A stretch of DNA of 64,000 nt from Mesorhizobium sp. M2E.F.Ca.ET.219.01.1.1 (lineage in GTDB: Bacteria; Pseudomonadota; Alphaproteobacteria; Rhizobiales; Rhizobiaceae). Below are positions 8,694-16,430 of this stretch, piece after piece. Positions within the stretch are counted from its first letter, which is position 1. Each line of letters starts with the position of its first letter. Where the stretch lies: positions 139,231 to 203,230 of the forward strand of contig NZ_SADT02000003.1 of NCBI RefSeq assembly GCF_004016445.2, given 5' to 3'. The position numbers and the translations under genes were made by a program. A model generated the notes under the pieces. It was not told the origin of the DNA. It saw nothing but the letters and a program-made list of their open reading frames with translations, and made no database searches.

Positions 8694-9482
8694 CTACTGC
8701 GCCGTCCAGCCGCCATCCATCGGCAGAGTGGTGCCGGTGATCTGCCTGGCCGCGTCGGTGCACAGGAACAGCGCAAGCGCGGCAAGCTCCTCGACGGTGA
8801 CGAATTCTTTGGTCGGCTGAGCGGCTAGCAGCACATCGTGCTTGACCTGCTCCTCGGTCATGCCGCGCGCCTTCATCGTGTCCGGTATCTGCTTCTCGAC
8901 CAGCGGCGTCCACACATAACCGGGCGCGATCGCATTCACCGTGATGCCGTCCTGCGCGACCTCCAGCGCCACCGTCTTGGTCAAGCCGGCAATGCCGTGC
9001 TTGGCCGAGACATAGGCCGACTTGAACGGCGAGGCGACCAGCGCATGCGCCGAAGCCGTGTTGATGATGCGGCCCCACTTACGCTGCTTCATGCCCGGCA
9101 CCGCCGCCTTGATGGCGTAGAAGGCGGCCAGGAGGTTGATGCGGATGATGGCCTCCCACTTGTCGTCGGGAAATTGCTCGATCGGCGCGACGTGCTGGAT
9201 ACCGGCATTGTTGACCAGGATGTCGAGGCTGCCGAACGCCTCCTCGGCCTCGTGGATCATGGCGGTGACGGCGGAACCATCCATCATGTTGGCGTCCGAG
9301 TAACGGCACTTGACGCCGAAATCCTTCTCGATGCCGGCCCGCTCCTGCTCGATCGCCGCGGCATCGCCCAGGCCGTTGATGGTGACGTTGGCGCCCTCCG
9401 CGGCGAAGGCGCGGGCGATTGCAAGGCCGATGCCGCTGGTCGAGCCGGTGACGAGCGCGTTCTTCGAAGACAGGGAACCCAT
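8694..9482 (-). CDS. bdhA: 3-hydroxybutyrate dehydrogenase
   Basis: A 262-residue short-chain dehydrogenase with every family mark: NAD-binding ALVTGSTSGIGLAIA, the NNAGIQH loop, catalytic serine region NTASAHALVASPFKSAY, YVSAKHG (YxxxK) and the C-terminal PMDGGWTAQ. GIQHVAPIEQFP and the full length are typical of D-3-hydroxybutyrate dehydrogenase, which interconverts 3-hydroxybutyrate and acetoacetate in polyhydroxybutyrate turnover. The divergently transcribed neighbours (acetoacetate decarboxylase, patatin lipase) act on the same metabolites. Two inverted repeats in the shared promoter suggest joint control. Confidence 0.92.
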   Translation of the reverse strand: MGSLSSKNALVTGSTSGIGLAIARAFAAEGANVTINGLGDAAAIEQERAGIEKDFGVKCRYSDANMMDGSAVTAMIHEAEEAFGSLDILVNNAGIQHVAPIEQFPDDKWEAIIRINLLAAFYAIKAAVPGMKQRKWGRIINTASAHALVASPFKSAYVSAKHGIAGLTKTVALEVAQDGITVNAIAPGYVWTPLVEKQIPDTMKARGMTEEQVKHDVLLAAQPTKEFVTVEELAALALFLCTDAARQITGTTLPMDGGWTAQ

Positions 9483-9539
9483 GGGAGATCTCGCGACAGG
9501 AGAGAAGGAATCTAAGGCACATAGTTTGTGCGCCGCAGC

Positions 9540-9639
9540 ATGACAATGCCATGGTCATATGTCGTTGCGATTACAATGTTGTGATGCGGTGTGAGAGCCG
9601 TGAAGCTGGCGCCCGAAGACGATGACATGGCACTGTCAT
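9540..9639. promoter_or_regulatory. Two related inverted repeats in the bdhA/adc divergent promoter
   Basis: Site 1 (9540-9558) reads ATGACAATGCCATGGTCAT and site 2 (9622-9639) ATGACATGGCACTGTCAT. Both have ATGAC/GTCAT arms, and site 2 is a nearly perfect dyad. Site 2 also overlaps a second dyad, GGCAC-N7-GTGCC. Their position between two divergent starts (9482 and 9708) and their similarity to each other suggest a pair of operators for one dimeric regulator. No candidate regulator is adjacent. Confidence 0.5.
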
Positions 9640-9707
9640 GGTGCCGTGCAACATAAACCTCCCGCGCCTTTCGCGCGTATCATTTCCTGAACCGACGGGT
9701 GAACAGT

Positions 9708-10496
9708 ATGGAAATCGCCGATGTCGTGGAGCGCGCCTATGCGATGCCGCTCACCAACCCGTCCTTCCCGCCCGGCCCTTATCGCTTCTTCGACCGCGAA
9801 TACATCATCATCACCTACCGCACCACGCGTGAGGCGCTGGAAGCCGTCGTGCCGGCGCCGCTCGAGATCGACGAGCCGCTGGTCAAGTACGAGTTCATCC
9901 GCATGCCGGACTCGACCGGCTTCGGCGATTACACCGAGACCGGCCAGGTCATCCCGGTGCGCTACAAGGGCCAGCACGGCGGCTATGTGCATTCCATGTA
10001 TCTCGACGACGACGCGCCGATCGCCGGCGGCCGCGAGCTCTGGGGTTTCCCCAAGAAGCTCGCCAGCCCCAAGATCGTGCATGAGGGCGAGGTGGTGGTC
10101 GGCACGCTGCATTATGGCAGCGTGCTGTGCGCCACCGGCACGATGGGCTACAAACACCGCGAGACCGATCATGATCAGGTGCTCGCTTCGCTCGCCGCGC
10201 CAAATTTCCTGATCAAGATCATCCCGCATGTCGACGGCAGCCCGCGCATTTGCGAGCTCGTCCGCTATTACCTCACCGACATCACGCTGAAGGAAGCCTG
10301 GACGGCGCCCGCCGCGCTCGACCTGCGCCCGCACGTCATGGCCGATGTGGCCAAGCTGCCGGTGCTCGACATCGTTTCGGCCGTGCACTTCAAGGCCGAT
10401 CTGACGCTCGGCCTCGGCGAAGTCGTGCATGATTATCTCGCGGACCGCGGCCGATCGGCTGCCGTCGCGAACAAGCTGGAGAAAGCTGGTGCTTGA
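9708..10496 (+). CDS. adc: Acetoacetate decarboxylase
   Basis: A 262-residue protein of the ADC family. The catalytic Schiff-base lysine lies in GGRELWGFPKKLASPKI, the expected ELxGFPKK context, and the N-terminal NPSFPPGPYRFFDREYIII and central YVHSMYLDDDAPI are characteristic. It converts acetoacetate to acetone and CO2. ATG 9708 is chosen over GTG 9699, which overlaps the apparent GGGTGA ribosome site. The stop overlaps the start of the patatin gene by eight bases, so the two are coupled. With bdhA across the promoter it forms a ketone-body/PHB degradation locus. Confidence 0.9.
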   Translation: MEIADVVERAYAMPLTNPSFPPGPYRFFDREYIIITYRTTREALEAVVPAPLEIDEPLVKYEFIRMPDSTGFGDYTETGQVIPVRYKGQHGGYVHSMYLDDDAPIAGGRELWGFPKKLASPKIVHEGEVVVGTLHYGSVLCATGTMGYKHRETDHDQVLASLAAPNFLIKIIPHVDGSPRICELVRYYLTDITLKEAWTAPAALDLRPHVMADVAKLPVLDIVSAVHFKADLTLGLGEVVHDYLADRGRSAAVANKLEKAGA

Positions 10497-11649
10497 GCGT
10501 ACCCGCAACAAGGCGGCCGCCGCCACCATCGCTGAAATCACCGCGCAATATGACCGCATCGCCTTGGTCTTCCAAGGCGGCGGCGCGCTCGGCGCCTATC
10601 AGGCCGGCGTCTATCAGGCGCTTGCCGACGCCGGCTGCGAGCCGACCTGGCTCTCCGGCGTCTCGATCGGCGCCATCAACGCCTCGATCATCGCCGGCAA
10701 CGAGCCGAGCCGCCGCCTGCAGCGGCTGGAACAGTTCTGGCAGACGGTCTCGGGCCGCAAGATCTGGGCCTATACGCCGGAAGGCGACATCTATCGCGAC
10801 ATCCGCAACCAGACCTCGTCATTCATGACCATGGCCATGGGCCAGCCCGGCTTCTTCAAGCCGCGCAGCCCCAACCCCTGGTTCCAGCTCTCGGGCGCGG
10901 AAGGCGCCACCAGCTTCTACGACACCGCCGAGCTCAAGGACACGCTGGAAAGCCTGATCGATTTCGACGTGCTGAACGACGGCAAGAAGCGGCTGAGCGT
11001 CGGCGCGGTCAATGTCCGGACCGGCAATTTCGTCTATTTCGACACCGACAAGGTGCGCATCGGGCCGGAGCACATCATGGCGAGCGGCGCCCTGCCGCCG
11101 GCCTTTCCGTCGATCCGCATCGAGGGCGAGTATTACTGGGACGGCGGCATCGTCTCCAACACGCCGCTGCAATATCTGCTCGACCAGGAGGAGGACCGCT
11201 CCTCGCTGGTGTTCCAGGTCGACCTGTTCAGCGCGCGCGGCGTGCTGCCGCGCGGCATGGCCGACGTCCTGTCGCGCCACAAGGACATCATGTATTCCAG
11301 CCGCACACGCCAGAACACCGACAATTTCCAGCGCATCCATGCGCTCAAGATGAAGCTGCTCGATGCGCTGAAGCGTGTGCCGTCGGACCAGCTGAAGGAC
11401 GGCGAGAAGGAGCTGATCGCCGACTACTCCGACGCCGGCGTGGTCAACATCGTCCACCTGATCTACCAGCACAAAGGCTATGAAGGCCACGCCAAGGACT
11501 ATGAGTTCTCCGGCACCTCGATGCGCGAGCACTGGGAGATGGGGCTGGAAGACACCGAGCGCACGCTACGCCACAAGAAATGGCTGATGCTGCCCGACAA
11601 TGCCGAAGGCGTCACCATCCACGACCTGCACCGCGAAGACCCGACCTGA
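10489..11649 (+). CDS. Patatin-like phospholipase/esterase
   Basis: A 386-residue cytoplasmic hydrolase. It shows the patatin oxyanion loop (ALVFQGGGALGAYQAGVYQA), the nucleophile elbow GVSIGAINASI (GxSxG) and the catalytic dyad aspartate in YYWDGGIVSNTP. The C-terminus carries a domain common in rhizobial relatives (HKGYEGHAKDYEFSGTSMRE). GTG 10489 is the likely start: it overlaps the adc stop by eight bases, whereas the longer frame would run 60 bases into adc. Genomic pairing with 3-hydroxybutyrate and acetoacetate enzymes suggests a role in PHB or lipid mobilisation, but the substrate is not established. Confidence 0.88.
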   Translation: MLERTRNKAAAATIAEITAQYDRIALVFQGGGALGAYQAGVYQALADAGCEPTWLSGVSIGAINASIIAGNEPSRRLQRLEQFWQTVSGRKIWAYTPEGDIYRDIRNQTSSFMTMAMGQPGFFKPRSPNPWFQLSGAEGATSFYDTAELKDTLESLIDFDVLNDGKKRLSVGAVNVRTGNFVYFDTDKVRIGPEHIMASGALPPAFPSIRIEGEYYWDGGIVSNTPLQYLLDQEEDRSSLVFQVDLFSARGVLPRGMADVLSRHKDIMYSSRTRQNTDNFQRIHALKMKLLDALKRVPSDQLKDGEKELIADYSDAGVVNIVHLIYQHKGYEGHAKDYEFSGTSMREHWEMGLEDTERTLRHKKWLMLPDNAEGVTIHDLHREDPT

Positions 11650-11838
11650 GCCTTGCGTCCAGCACAGGCGGGGTAAGAAAGGCCGCGAGAATTGCGGTGC
11701 GGCGCGCTTGGAAACGCTCGCCTGACTATGAAGCTGTTCTTCATAGCCTATCAACATTGTCGCGAATAGCCGTTCGCTTAAAGCAGGCGTACATCCTGAC
11801 TGCAGCGCAAAAGCGCTGGGCTCAACGGAGTACCGCCG

Positions 11839-12720
11839 GTGACCACCGACACTGTTCCTTCGACTGTCGTTCCATCCGGTGACGCGTGGCGCGGCCTGTT
11901 TTGGCTTGCGCCGCTCACGGCGCTTTGGCTACTGCTGATCTTCACCTTCCCGGCGATCCAGGCCAGCGGCGTTCCGACCACGGCCCATCAGCTCGCGGCC
12001 CACGGGCTTATCGCGCTGGGATTCTGGCTCGGTCTCGAACAGACGAGTCTGACGCCAGGCCAACGCCGCCTGACCTGGCTGGTGATCATGATCCCGGATA
12101 CGCTGTGGCTCGCCATCGCCTGGAGCGCCGCGATCAATGGTGTCTTCCACACGGACGCCTCGTCTTTACCAGCGTTGCCAGCGGCGATCTTCCTGCCGCT
12201 GATCATAGGCGCGCCGCCGCTGCTGTTCTCGAAGCGGATCGGCCAGGTTCTCGATGCGATGCCAGCAGGCTGGCTCGTCGCGCTTCAGCTCTACCGCATA
12301 TTCGGCGGCTGGGCTCTCGCGGCCTGGCTGCATGGCGCACTGCCCGGCGCCTTCGCGGTGCCCGCAGGCATCGGCGATGTGCTGACTGGGCTGCTCGCCT
12401 TGCCCGCGGCGTTGGCGGTGGCGACCGGCACAGTCGGAGGCCGAAGAGCAGCAACTCTCTGGAACATCCTCGGCCTCGCCGATTTCGCGGTCGCGGTTAC
12501 CATGGGCGTGATCACCTCGCCCGGCCCGCTGCAACTGATCGTTCCGGATGTGCAGAGCATCGGCGCCGGCGCCTATCCGGGTGTGCTGACCCCTGCTTTC
12601 GTGGTGCCAAGCTCGATCCTGTTGCACATGTTGTCGCTGCGCCAGTTGCGCCGCCGCAACTGGGCTGAGGCTGCGCCGACGTGGACGGAAACGGCGCCGC
12701 GAGCCGCGCCGTTTCCTTGA
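11839..12720 (+). CDS. Multipass integral membrane protein of unknown function
   Basis: A 293-residue protein with about eight hydrophobic segments (for example LTALWLLLIFTFPAI, HGLIALGFWLGLEQ, LTWLVIMIPDTLWLAIAWSA, GVLTPAFVVPSSILLHML). The start is a GTG at 11839 with GGAG eleven bases upstream; no ATG alternative precedes the first membrane segment. No catalytic motif is recognisable. It ends 12 bases before the convergent PiT gene and has no operon partner. The 190 bases upstream of it hold nothing that I can identify. Confidence 0.7.
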   Translation: MTTDTVPSTVVPSGDAWRGLFWLAPLTALWLLLIFTFPAIQASGVPTTAHQLAAHGLIALGFWLGLEQTSLTPGQRRLTWLVIMIPDTLWLAIAWSAAINGVFHTDASSLPALPAAIFLPLIIGAPPLLFSKRIGQVLDAMPAGWLVALQLYRIFGGWALAAWLHGALPGAFAVPAGIGDVLTGLLALPAALAVATGTVGGRRAATLWNILGLADFAVAVTMGVITSPGPLQLIVPDVQSIGAGAYPGVLTPAFVVPSSILLHMLSLRQLRRRNWAEAAPTWTETAPRAAPFP

Positions 12721-12732
12721 GTGTCTTGCCGC

Positions 12733-14343
12733 TCAGAAAACGTGGCGGAAGATCACGAAGAGCACGAAGGCAAGCGCGATCGAGCAGGGCAGCGTGAGCA
12801 CCCAGGCCAGCAGAAGGTTGCGCACCGTCGACCACTGCAGGCCGGAGCCGTTGGCCGCCATCGTGCCGGCGACGCCGGACGACAGCACATGAGTGGTCGA
12901 CACCGGCAGGCCGAGGCGGTCGGCCATGCCGATGGTGATCATCGCAACCAGCTCGGCGGCGGCGCCCTGGCCATAGGTCAGGTGGCTCTTGCCGATCTTC
13001 TCGCCGACGGTGACGACGATACGCTTCCAGCCGACCATGGTGCCGAGCCCGAGCGCCAGCGCCACGGCGATCTTCACCCACAGCGGGATGAACTTCGTCG
13101 CGTTGTCGACCGCCTTGTGGTAGTCGGTGACCGCCTTCAGGTCGGCGTCCTGCATCGGCAGCAGCTTCTTCTTGTCGATCAGCTTCAGCGCCTCGCCGAT
13201 CAGATAGATGTCGTTGCGCGCATTGCTGACCAGGTCGGTCGGAACATTGTCGACCGAGGCGTAAGGCTGCAACCCGGCGGTCGTGTTGTGGATGTAGCTC
13301 TTCAGCGCGAGCGTCGTCTGATCGCTCCACGACTTGCTGCGCACGGCTTCCTGCACGGCAGCCTTTGCGGCATTGGCATCCGCGATCGCGACGCCCGGCT
13401 TGACGTAATTGCCCAGCGCCTGCTCGACGGCGACGGACGCCGACTTATAGGCGTCGAGATAGTTGATGTCGGGTGTGCGGTTGAGCGCATAGGCGGTCGG
13501 CACCACGCCGATCAGGATCAGCATGATCAGGCCCATGCCCTTCTGGCCGTCATTGGAGCCATGCGCGAAGCTGACGCCCGTGCAGGTGAAGATCAGCAGC
13601 GCGCGGATCCACCACGGCGGCGGCGTTTTGCCCTTCGGCGCTTCGTAGAGGGCAGGATTACGCACCAGGAGCTTCATCGCATAGAGCAGTACGGCGGCGG
13701 CGAAGAAGCCGATGATCGGCGAGACCAGCAAGGTGGTGCCGACATTGGTCGCCTGGCCCCAATCGACGCCGCTGGTGGCGCTGCCGGCCGGAGCCATGAA
13801 CTGGTTGGCGAGGCCGACGCCGATGATCGAACCGACCATGGTGTGCGAGCTCGAAGCCGGCAGGCCGAGGAACCACGTACCCAGGTTCCACAGGATGGCG
13901 GCAACCAGAAGCGCGAACACCATGGCGAAGCCGGATGACGAGCCGACCTGCAGGATGAGCTCGACCGGCAGCAGCGACAGGATGCCGAACGCCACCGCGC
14001 CGCTCGAGGTCAGGACGCCGAGGAAGTTGAAGACGCCGGACCACATGACGGCGAATTCGGCCGGCAGCGACCGCGTATAGATGACGGTGGCGACCGCGTT
14101 GGCGGTATCGTGGAAGCCGTTGACGAACTCGAAGCCCAGCGCAATCAGAAGGGCTATGCCGAGCAGGATCCAGGGAACCGTCTTGGCAATCGCTAGATCC
14201 TGGCTCAGCGCGTAGCCGACATAGATGATGCCGACGAGCACCAGCACGCCGAAAGCCGGCAGGAACCACTTGGCGCCGCCCGATTGCGCCAGGGGATGAT
14301 CCGGTCTCGGGATCCCCGCCTCACTTGATACCACGTCCACCAT
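12733..14343 (-). CDS. pit: PiT family low-affinity inorganic phosphate transporter
   Basis: A 536-residue membrane protein with the duplicated PHO4 signature: GFEFVNGFHDTANAVATVIY in the first half and VSFAHGSNDGQKGMGLIM in the second. A soluble insertion of about 130 residues between them (ALNRTPDINYLDAYKSASV to DYHKAVDNATKFIPLW) is typical of the longer bacterial Pit proteins. Further marks are GLPASSSHTMVGSIIGVGLA and GLPVSTTHVLSSGVAG. It imports metal-phosphate driven by protons. ATG 14343 follows a GGAGTGGG site; the longer frame has none. No PHO box was evident. Confidence 0.92.
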   Translation of the reverse strand: MVDVVSSEAGIPRPDHPLAQSGGAKWFLPAFGVLVLVGIIYVGYALSQDLAIAKTVPWILLGIALLIALGFEFVNGFHDTANAVATVIYTRSLPAEFAVMWSGVFNFLGVLTSSGAVAFGILSLLPVELILQVGSSSGFAMVFALLVAAILWNLGTWFLGLPASSSHTMVGSIIGVGLANQFMAPAGSATSGVDWGQATNVGTTLLVSPIIGFFAAAVLLYAMKLLVRNPALYEAPKGKTPPPWWIRALLIFTCTGVSFAHGSNDGQKGMGLIMLILIGVVPTAYALNRTPDINYLDAYKSASVAVEQALGNYVKPGVAIADANAAKAAVQEAVRSKSWSDQTTLALKSYIHNTTAGLQPYASVDNVPTDLVSNARNDIYLIGEALKLIDKKKLLPMQDADLKAVTDYHKAVDNATKFIPLWVKIAVALALGLGTMVGWKRIVVTVGEKIGKSHLTYGQGAAAELVAMITIGMADRLGLPVSTTHVLSSGVAGTMAANGSGLQWSTVRNLLLAWVLTLPCSIALAFVLFVIFRHVF

Positions 14344-14455
14344 TGTCCCACTCCATTTGCATTGCAGCAAAGAACCGGGAAGGACGCTATGTCCCCAGGA
14401 TGAAGCTGGTGTGACGCTCTACAACCTATCCGGTTATTCTCAGAGGCAGAGAGAC

Positions 14456-14473
14456 GAGGAGCTTGCGCTCCTC
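14456..14473 (-). terminator. Small hairpin just after the TetR stop codon
   Basis: A seven-base-pair perfect stem (GAGGAGC-TTGC-GCTCCTC) begins two bases downstream of the TetR gene. There is no T-run after it on the minus strand, so it may stabilise the 3' end rather than terminate transcription on its own. Confidence 0.35.
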
Positions 14474-14474
14474 T

Positions 14475-15008
14475 CTATCCGGCTATCTTTAGAAGCGAGG
14501 AAACCAGAAGCTTGTGTTCTTCCGCCGAGAGCACGTCCGAATCGAAGAGATTCATGCTGCGCAGGCCTTCGATGGCGAGGAAGCAGATCAGCAGCGAGCC
14601 GAGGTCGTCCGTTTCCCCCTTCAGCCTTTCTAAGAGCTGCCGCTTGAACGCCTTTATCGGCGCCAGGAAATCGGGATCCTCCGCAATCGCGGAGAACATC
14701 CAGGAAGCCGAAGGTTTCGGCTTCTCGCAGTCATCGGCCGAAAGCTGGATGTAAGCCGCGAGCGCGCTTTCACCGTCGGCCTCGGCCATGCGTGCTTCCA
14801 GCGCCTGCTCGAACTCCTTGAGATAATTCTCGACCAAGCCCTGCATCAGCTTGGCCTTGGTCGGGAAATTGTAGAGCAGGCCGCCCTTGGAGACGCCGGC
14901 GCGGTTGGCGACGGCGTCGAGCGACAGGCTTCCCGGACCCGCCTCGCGCGCCACGTCTGCGGCGGCGGCCAATATTTTGTTGCGCGAATTTGCCCTGCGA
15001 GCCTTCAT
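14475..15008 (-). CDS. TetR family repressor of the adjacent RND efflux operon
   Basis: A 177-residue TetR protein: helix-turn-helix in SLSLDAVANRAGVSKGGLLY with NFPTKAKLMQGLVE, and a C-terminal TetR_C-type ligand domain (CEKPKPSASWMFSAIAEDPD). ATG 15008 has GGGGA upstream and gives the standard length. It is transcribed divergently from the efflux genes, and a perfect 14-bp palindrome lies in the shared 147-base promoter, so repression of the pump, and perhaps of itself, is the likely role. The inducer is unknown. Confidence 0.88.
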   Translation of the reverse strand: MKARRANSRNKILAAAADVAREAGPGSLSLDAVANRAGVSKGGLLYNFPTKAKLMQGLVENYLKEFEQALEARMAEADGESALAAYIQLSADDCEKPKPSASWMFSAIAEDPDFLAPIKAFKRQLLERLKGETDDLGSLLICFLAIEGLRSMNLFDSDVLSAEEHKLLVSSLLKIAG

Positions 15009-15039
15009 CACGCATCCCCTTACATTAGCATATGCGGAA

Positions 15040-15066
15040 TTGACAAGACCGTCCAGACGGTACAGT
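15040..15066 (+). promoter_or_regulatory. RND promoter with 14-bp TetR operator
   Basis: ACCGTCCAGACGGT (15048-15061) is a perfect dyad. It lies directly after a TTGACA hexamer (15040-15045) and overlaps the space where a -10 element (TACAGT, 15061-15066) would sit for the rightward efflux operon. Occlusion of this promoter by the divergent TetR is the straightforward reading. The spacing of 15 is short, so the exact -10 is uncertain. Confidence 0.55.
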
Positions 15067-15155
15067 AAAGCGCCCGCCATTTGAAATCGGGATTCATCGT
15101 CGGTATGTGTCCCGGCATCGATCGTTTGCCGGTTGCCGGCTCGAGGGGACTGTTC

Positions 15156-16430
15156 GTGAAGCGCTTTATCATCATCACCGTGTTCCTGATCCTGCTCGCT
15201 TTGGTGTGCGTCGGTATCGTCGGCTTCAACTTCATGCGCGATGCCGGCATCAAGCAGTATTTTGCCACCATGAAGCCGCCGGCCGCCACGGTCTCGACAG
15301 TGATCGTCAAGCCTTCGGAATGGACGCCGGGCGTTGAGGCGATCGGCACCGTCAATGCCGTGCGCGGCGTCGACCTTACCGTCGAAACGAGCGGCATCGT
15401 CAAGAACATCCTCTTCCATGCCAACCAGAAGGTCGCCACCGACGCCGTGCTCCTGCAGTTGGACGACGCGGTCGAGAAGGCCGATCTGGTGGCGCAGAAG
15501 GCGCAGGCCGCCTCGGACCAGGCGGCGCTGACCCGCGCGATCGAATTGCAGCGGCGCGGCGTGGGTACCGACGCGACGCTCGACGCCGCGCGTGCTGCCG
15601 CGGATGCCTCGGCCGCGCAGGTGAACAAGCTGCAGGCCGTGCTCGATCAGAAGCAATTGTCCGCGCCCTTCGGCGGCACGGTCGGCATCCCGAAGATCGA
15701 TATCGGCCAATATCTAGCCCCCGGCAACTCGGTGGTGACGATCCAGGATCTGGACACGATGCGGGTCGACTTCACGGTTCCGGAACAGCAGTTGCCGCTG
15801 CTCAAGATCGGCCAGACCGTCAAGCTCGGCAGCAGCCTCGCCGACATGTCCTTTGCCGGCTCCATCCGCGGCATCGACCCCAAGATCGACCCGGCAAGCC
15901 GGCTGGTCTCGATCCGCGGCGAGGTCGCCAATCCGGAAGGCAAGCTGACGCCTGGCCAGTTCGTCCAGATCCGTGTCGAGCTGCCGCTGGAAAACAATGT
16001 CATCTCCGTTCCCCAGACAGCGGTGACAACGAGCCTCTACGGCGATTATGTTTTCGTGGTCGTGCCGGCAAAACCGGCGGCGGGTGCCGCTGCCACGCCG
16101 GCAAAGCCGGACGAGCAGAAGGCCGCCACCGACAAGCCGGCCGCCGATGCCGCCAAGCCGCAATCGGACACGTCCAAGCCCGCCGACAACGCGGCGAAGC
16201 CGGCTGACGTCAAGCCCGCCGATGCCGCGCAGCAGCCTGCGCTCGCCATCTCGCAGGTGTTCGTGAAGCTCGGCCGCCGCAACAACGGTATGGTCGAGAT
16301 CACCGAGGGCCTCAAGGATGGCGACCAGGTCGTAACGGCCGGGCAGAACCGGCTCTTCAACGGCATGTCGGTTGCCGTCGACAACACCATCGATCCCAGC
16401 AAATCGGCGAACAAAGAGGTTCAGCAATGA
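15156..16430 (+). CDS. RND efflux periplasmic adaptor (membrane fusion protein)
   Basis: A 424-residue adaptor. An uncleaved signal anchor (FIIITVFLILLALVCVGIVG) is followed by the biotinyl-lipoyl half motifs (GVDLTVETSGIVKNILFHAN, then QLSAPFGGTVGIPKIDIGQY), an alpha-hairpin (QAASDQAALTRAIELQRRGV) and beta-barrel residues. Unusually, about 58 residues of Ala/Lys/Pro/Asp-rich sequence (near residues 318-376) are inserted before the membrane-proximal end. GTG 15156 with GAGGGG upstream is the best start; the longer frame overlaps the operator region. Its stop overlaps the pump gene by four bases (ATGA). Confidence 0.9.
   Translation: MKRFIIITVFLILLALVCVGIVGFNFMRDAGIKQYFATMKPPAATVSTVIVKPSEWTPGVEAIGTVNAVRGVDLTVETSGIVKNILFHANQKVATDAVLLQLDDAVEKADLVAQKAQAASDQAALTRAIELQRRGVGTDATLDAARAAADASAAQVNKLQAVLDQKQLSAPFGGTVGIPKIDIGQYLAPGNSVVTIQDLDTMRVDFTVPEQQLPLLKIGQTVKLGSSLADMSFAGSIRGIDPKIDPASRLVSIRGEVANPEGKLTPGQFVQIRVELPLENNVISVPQTAVTTSLYGDYVFVVVPAKPAAGAAATPAKPDEQKAATDKPAADAAKPQSDTSKPADNAAKPADVKPADAAQQPALAISQVFVKLGRRNNGMVEITEGLKDGDQVVTAGQNRLFNGMSVAVDNTIDPSKSANKEVQQ

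Noticed and set aside
12721..14340. Plus-strand frames opposite the phosphate transporter
   Set aside because: They are charged Arg/His/Asp-rich shadows of a clear PiT transporter with both signature motifs.
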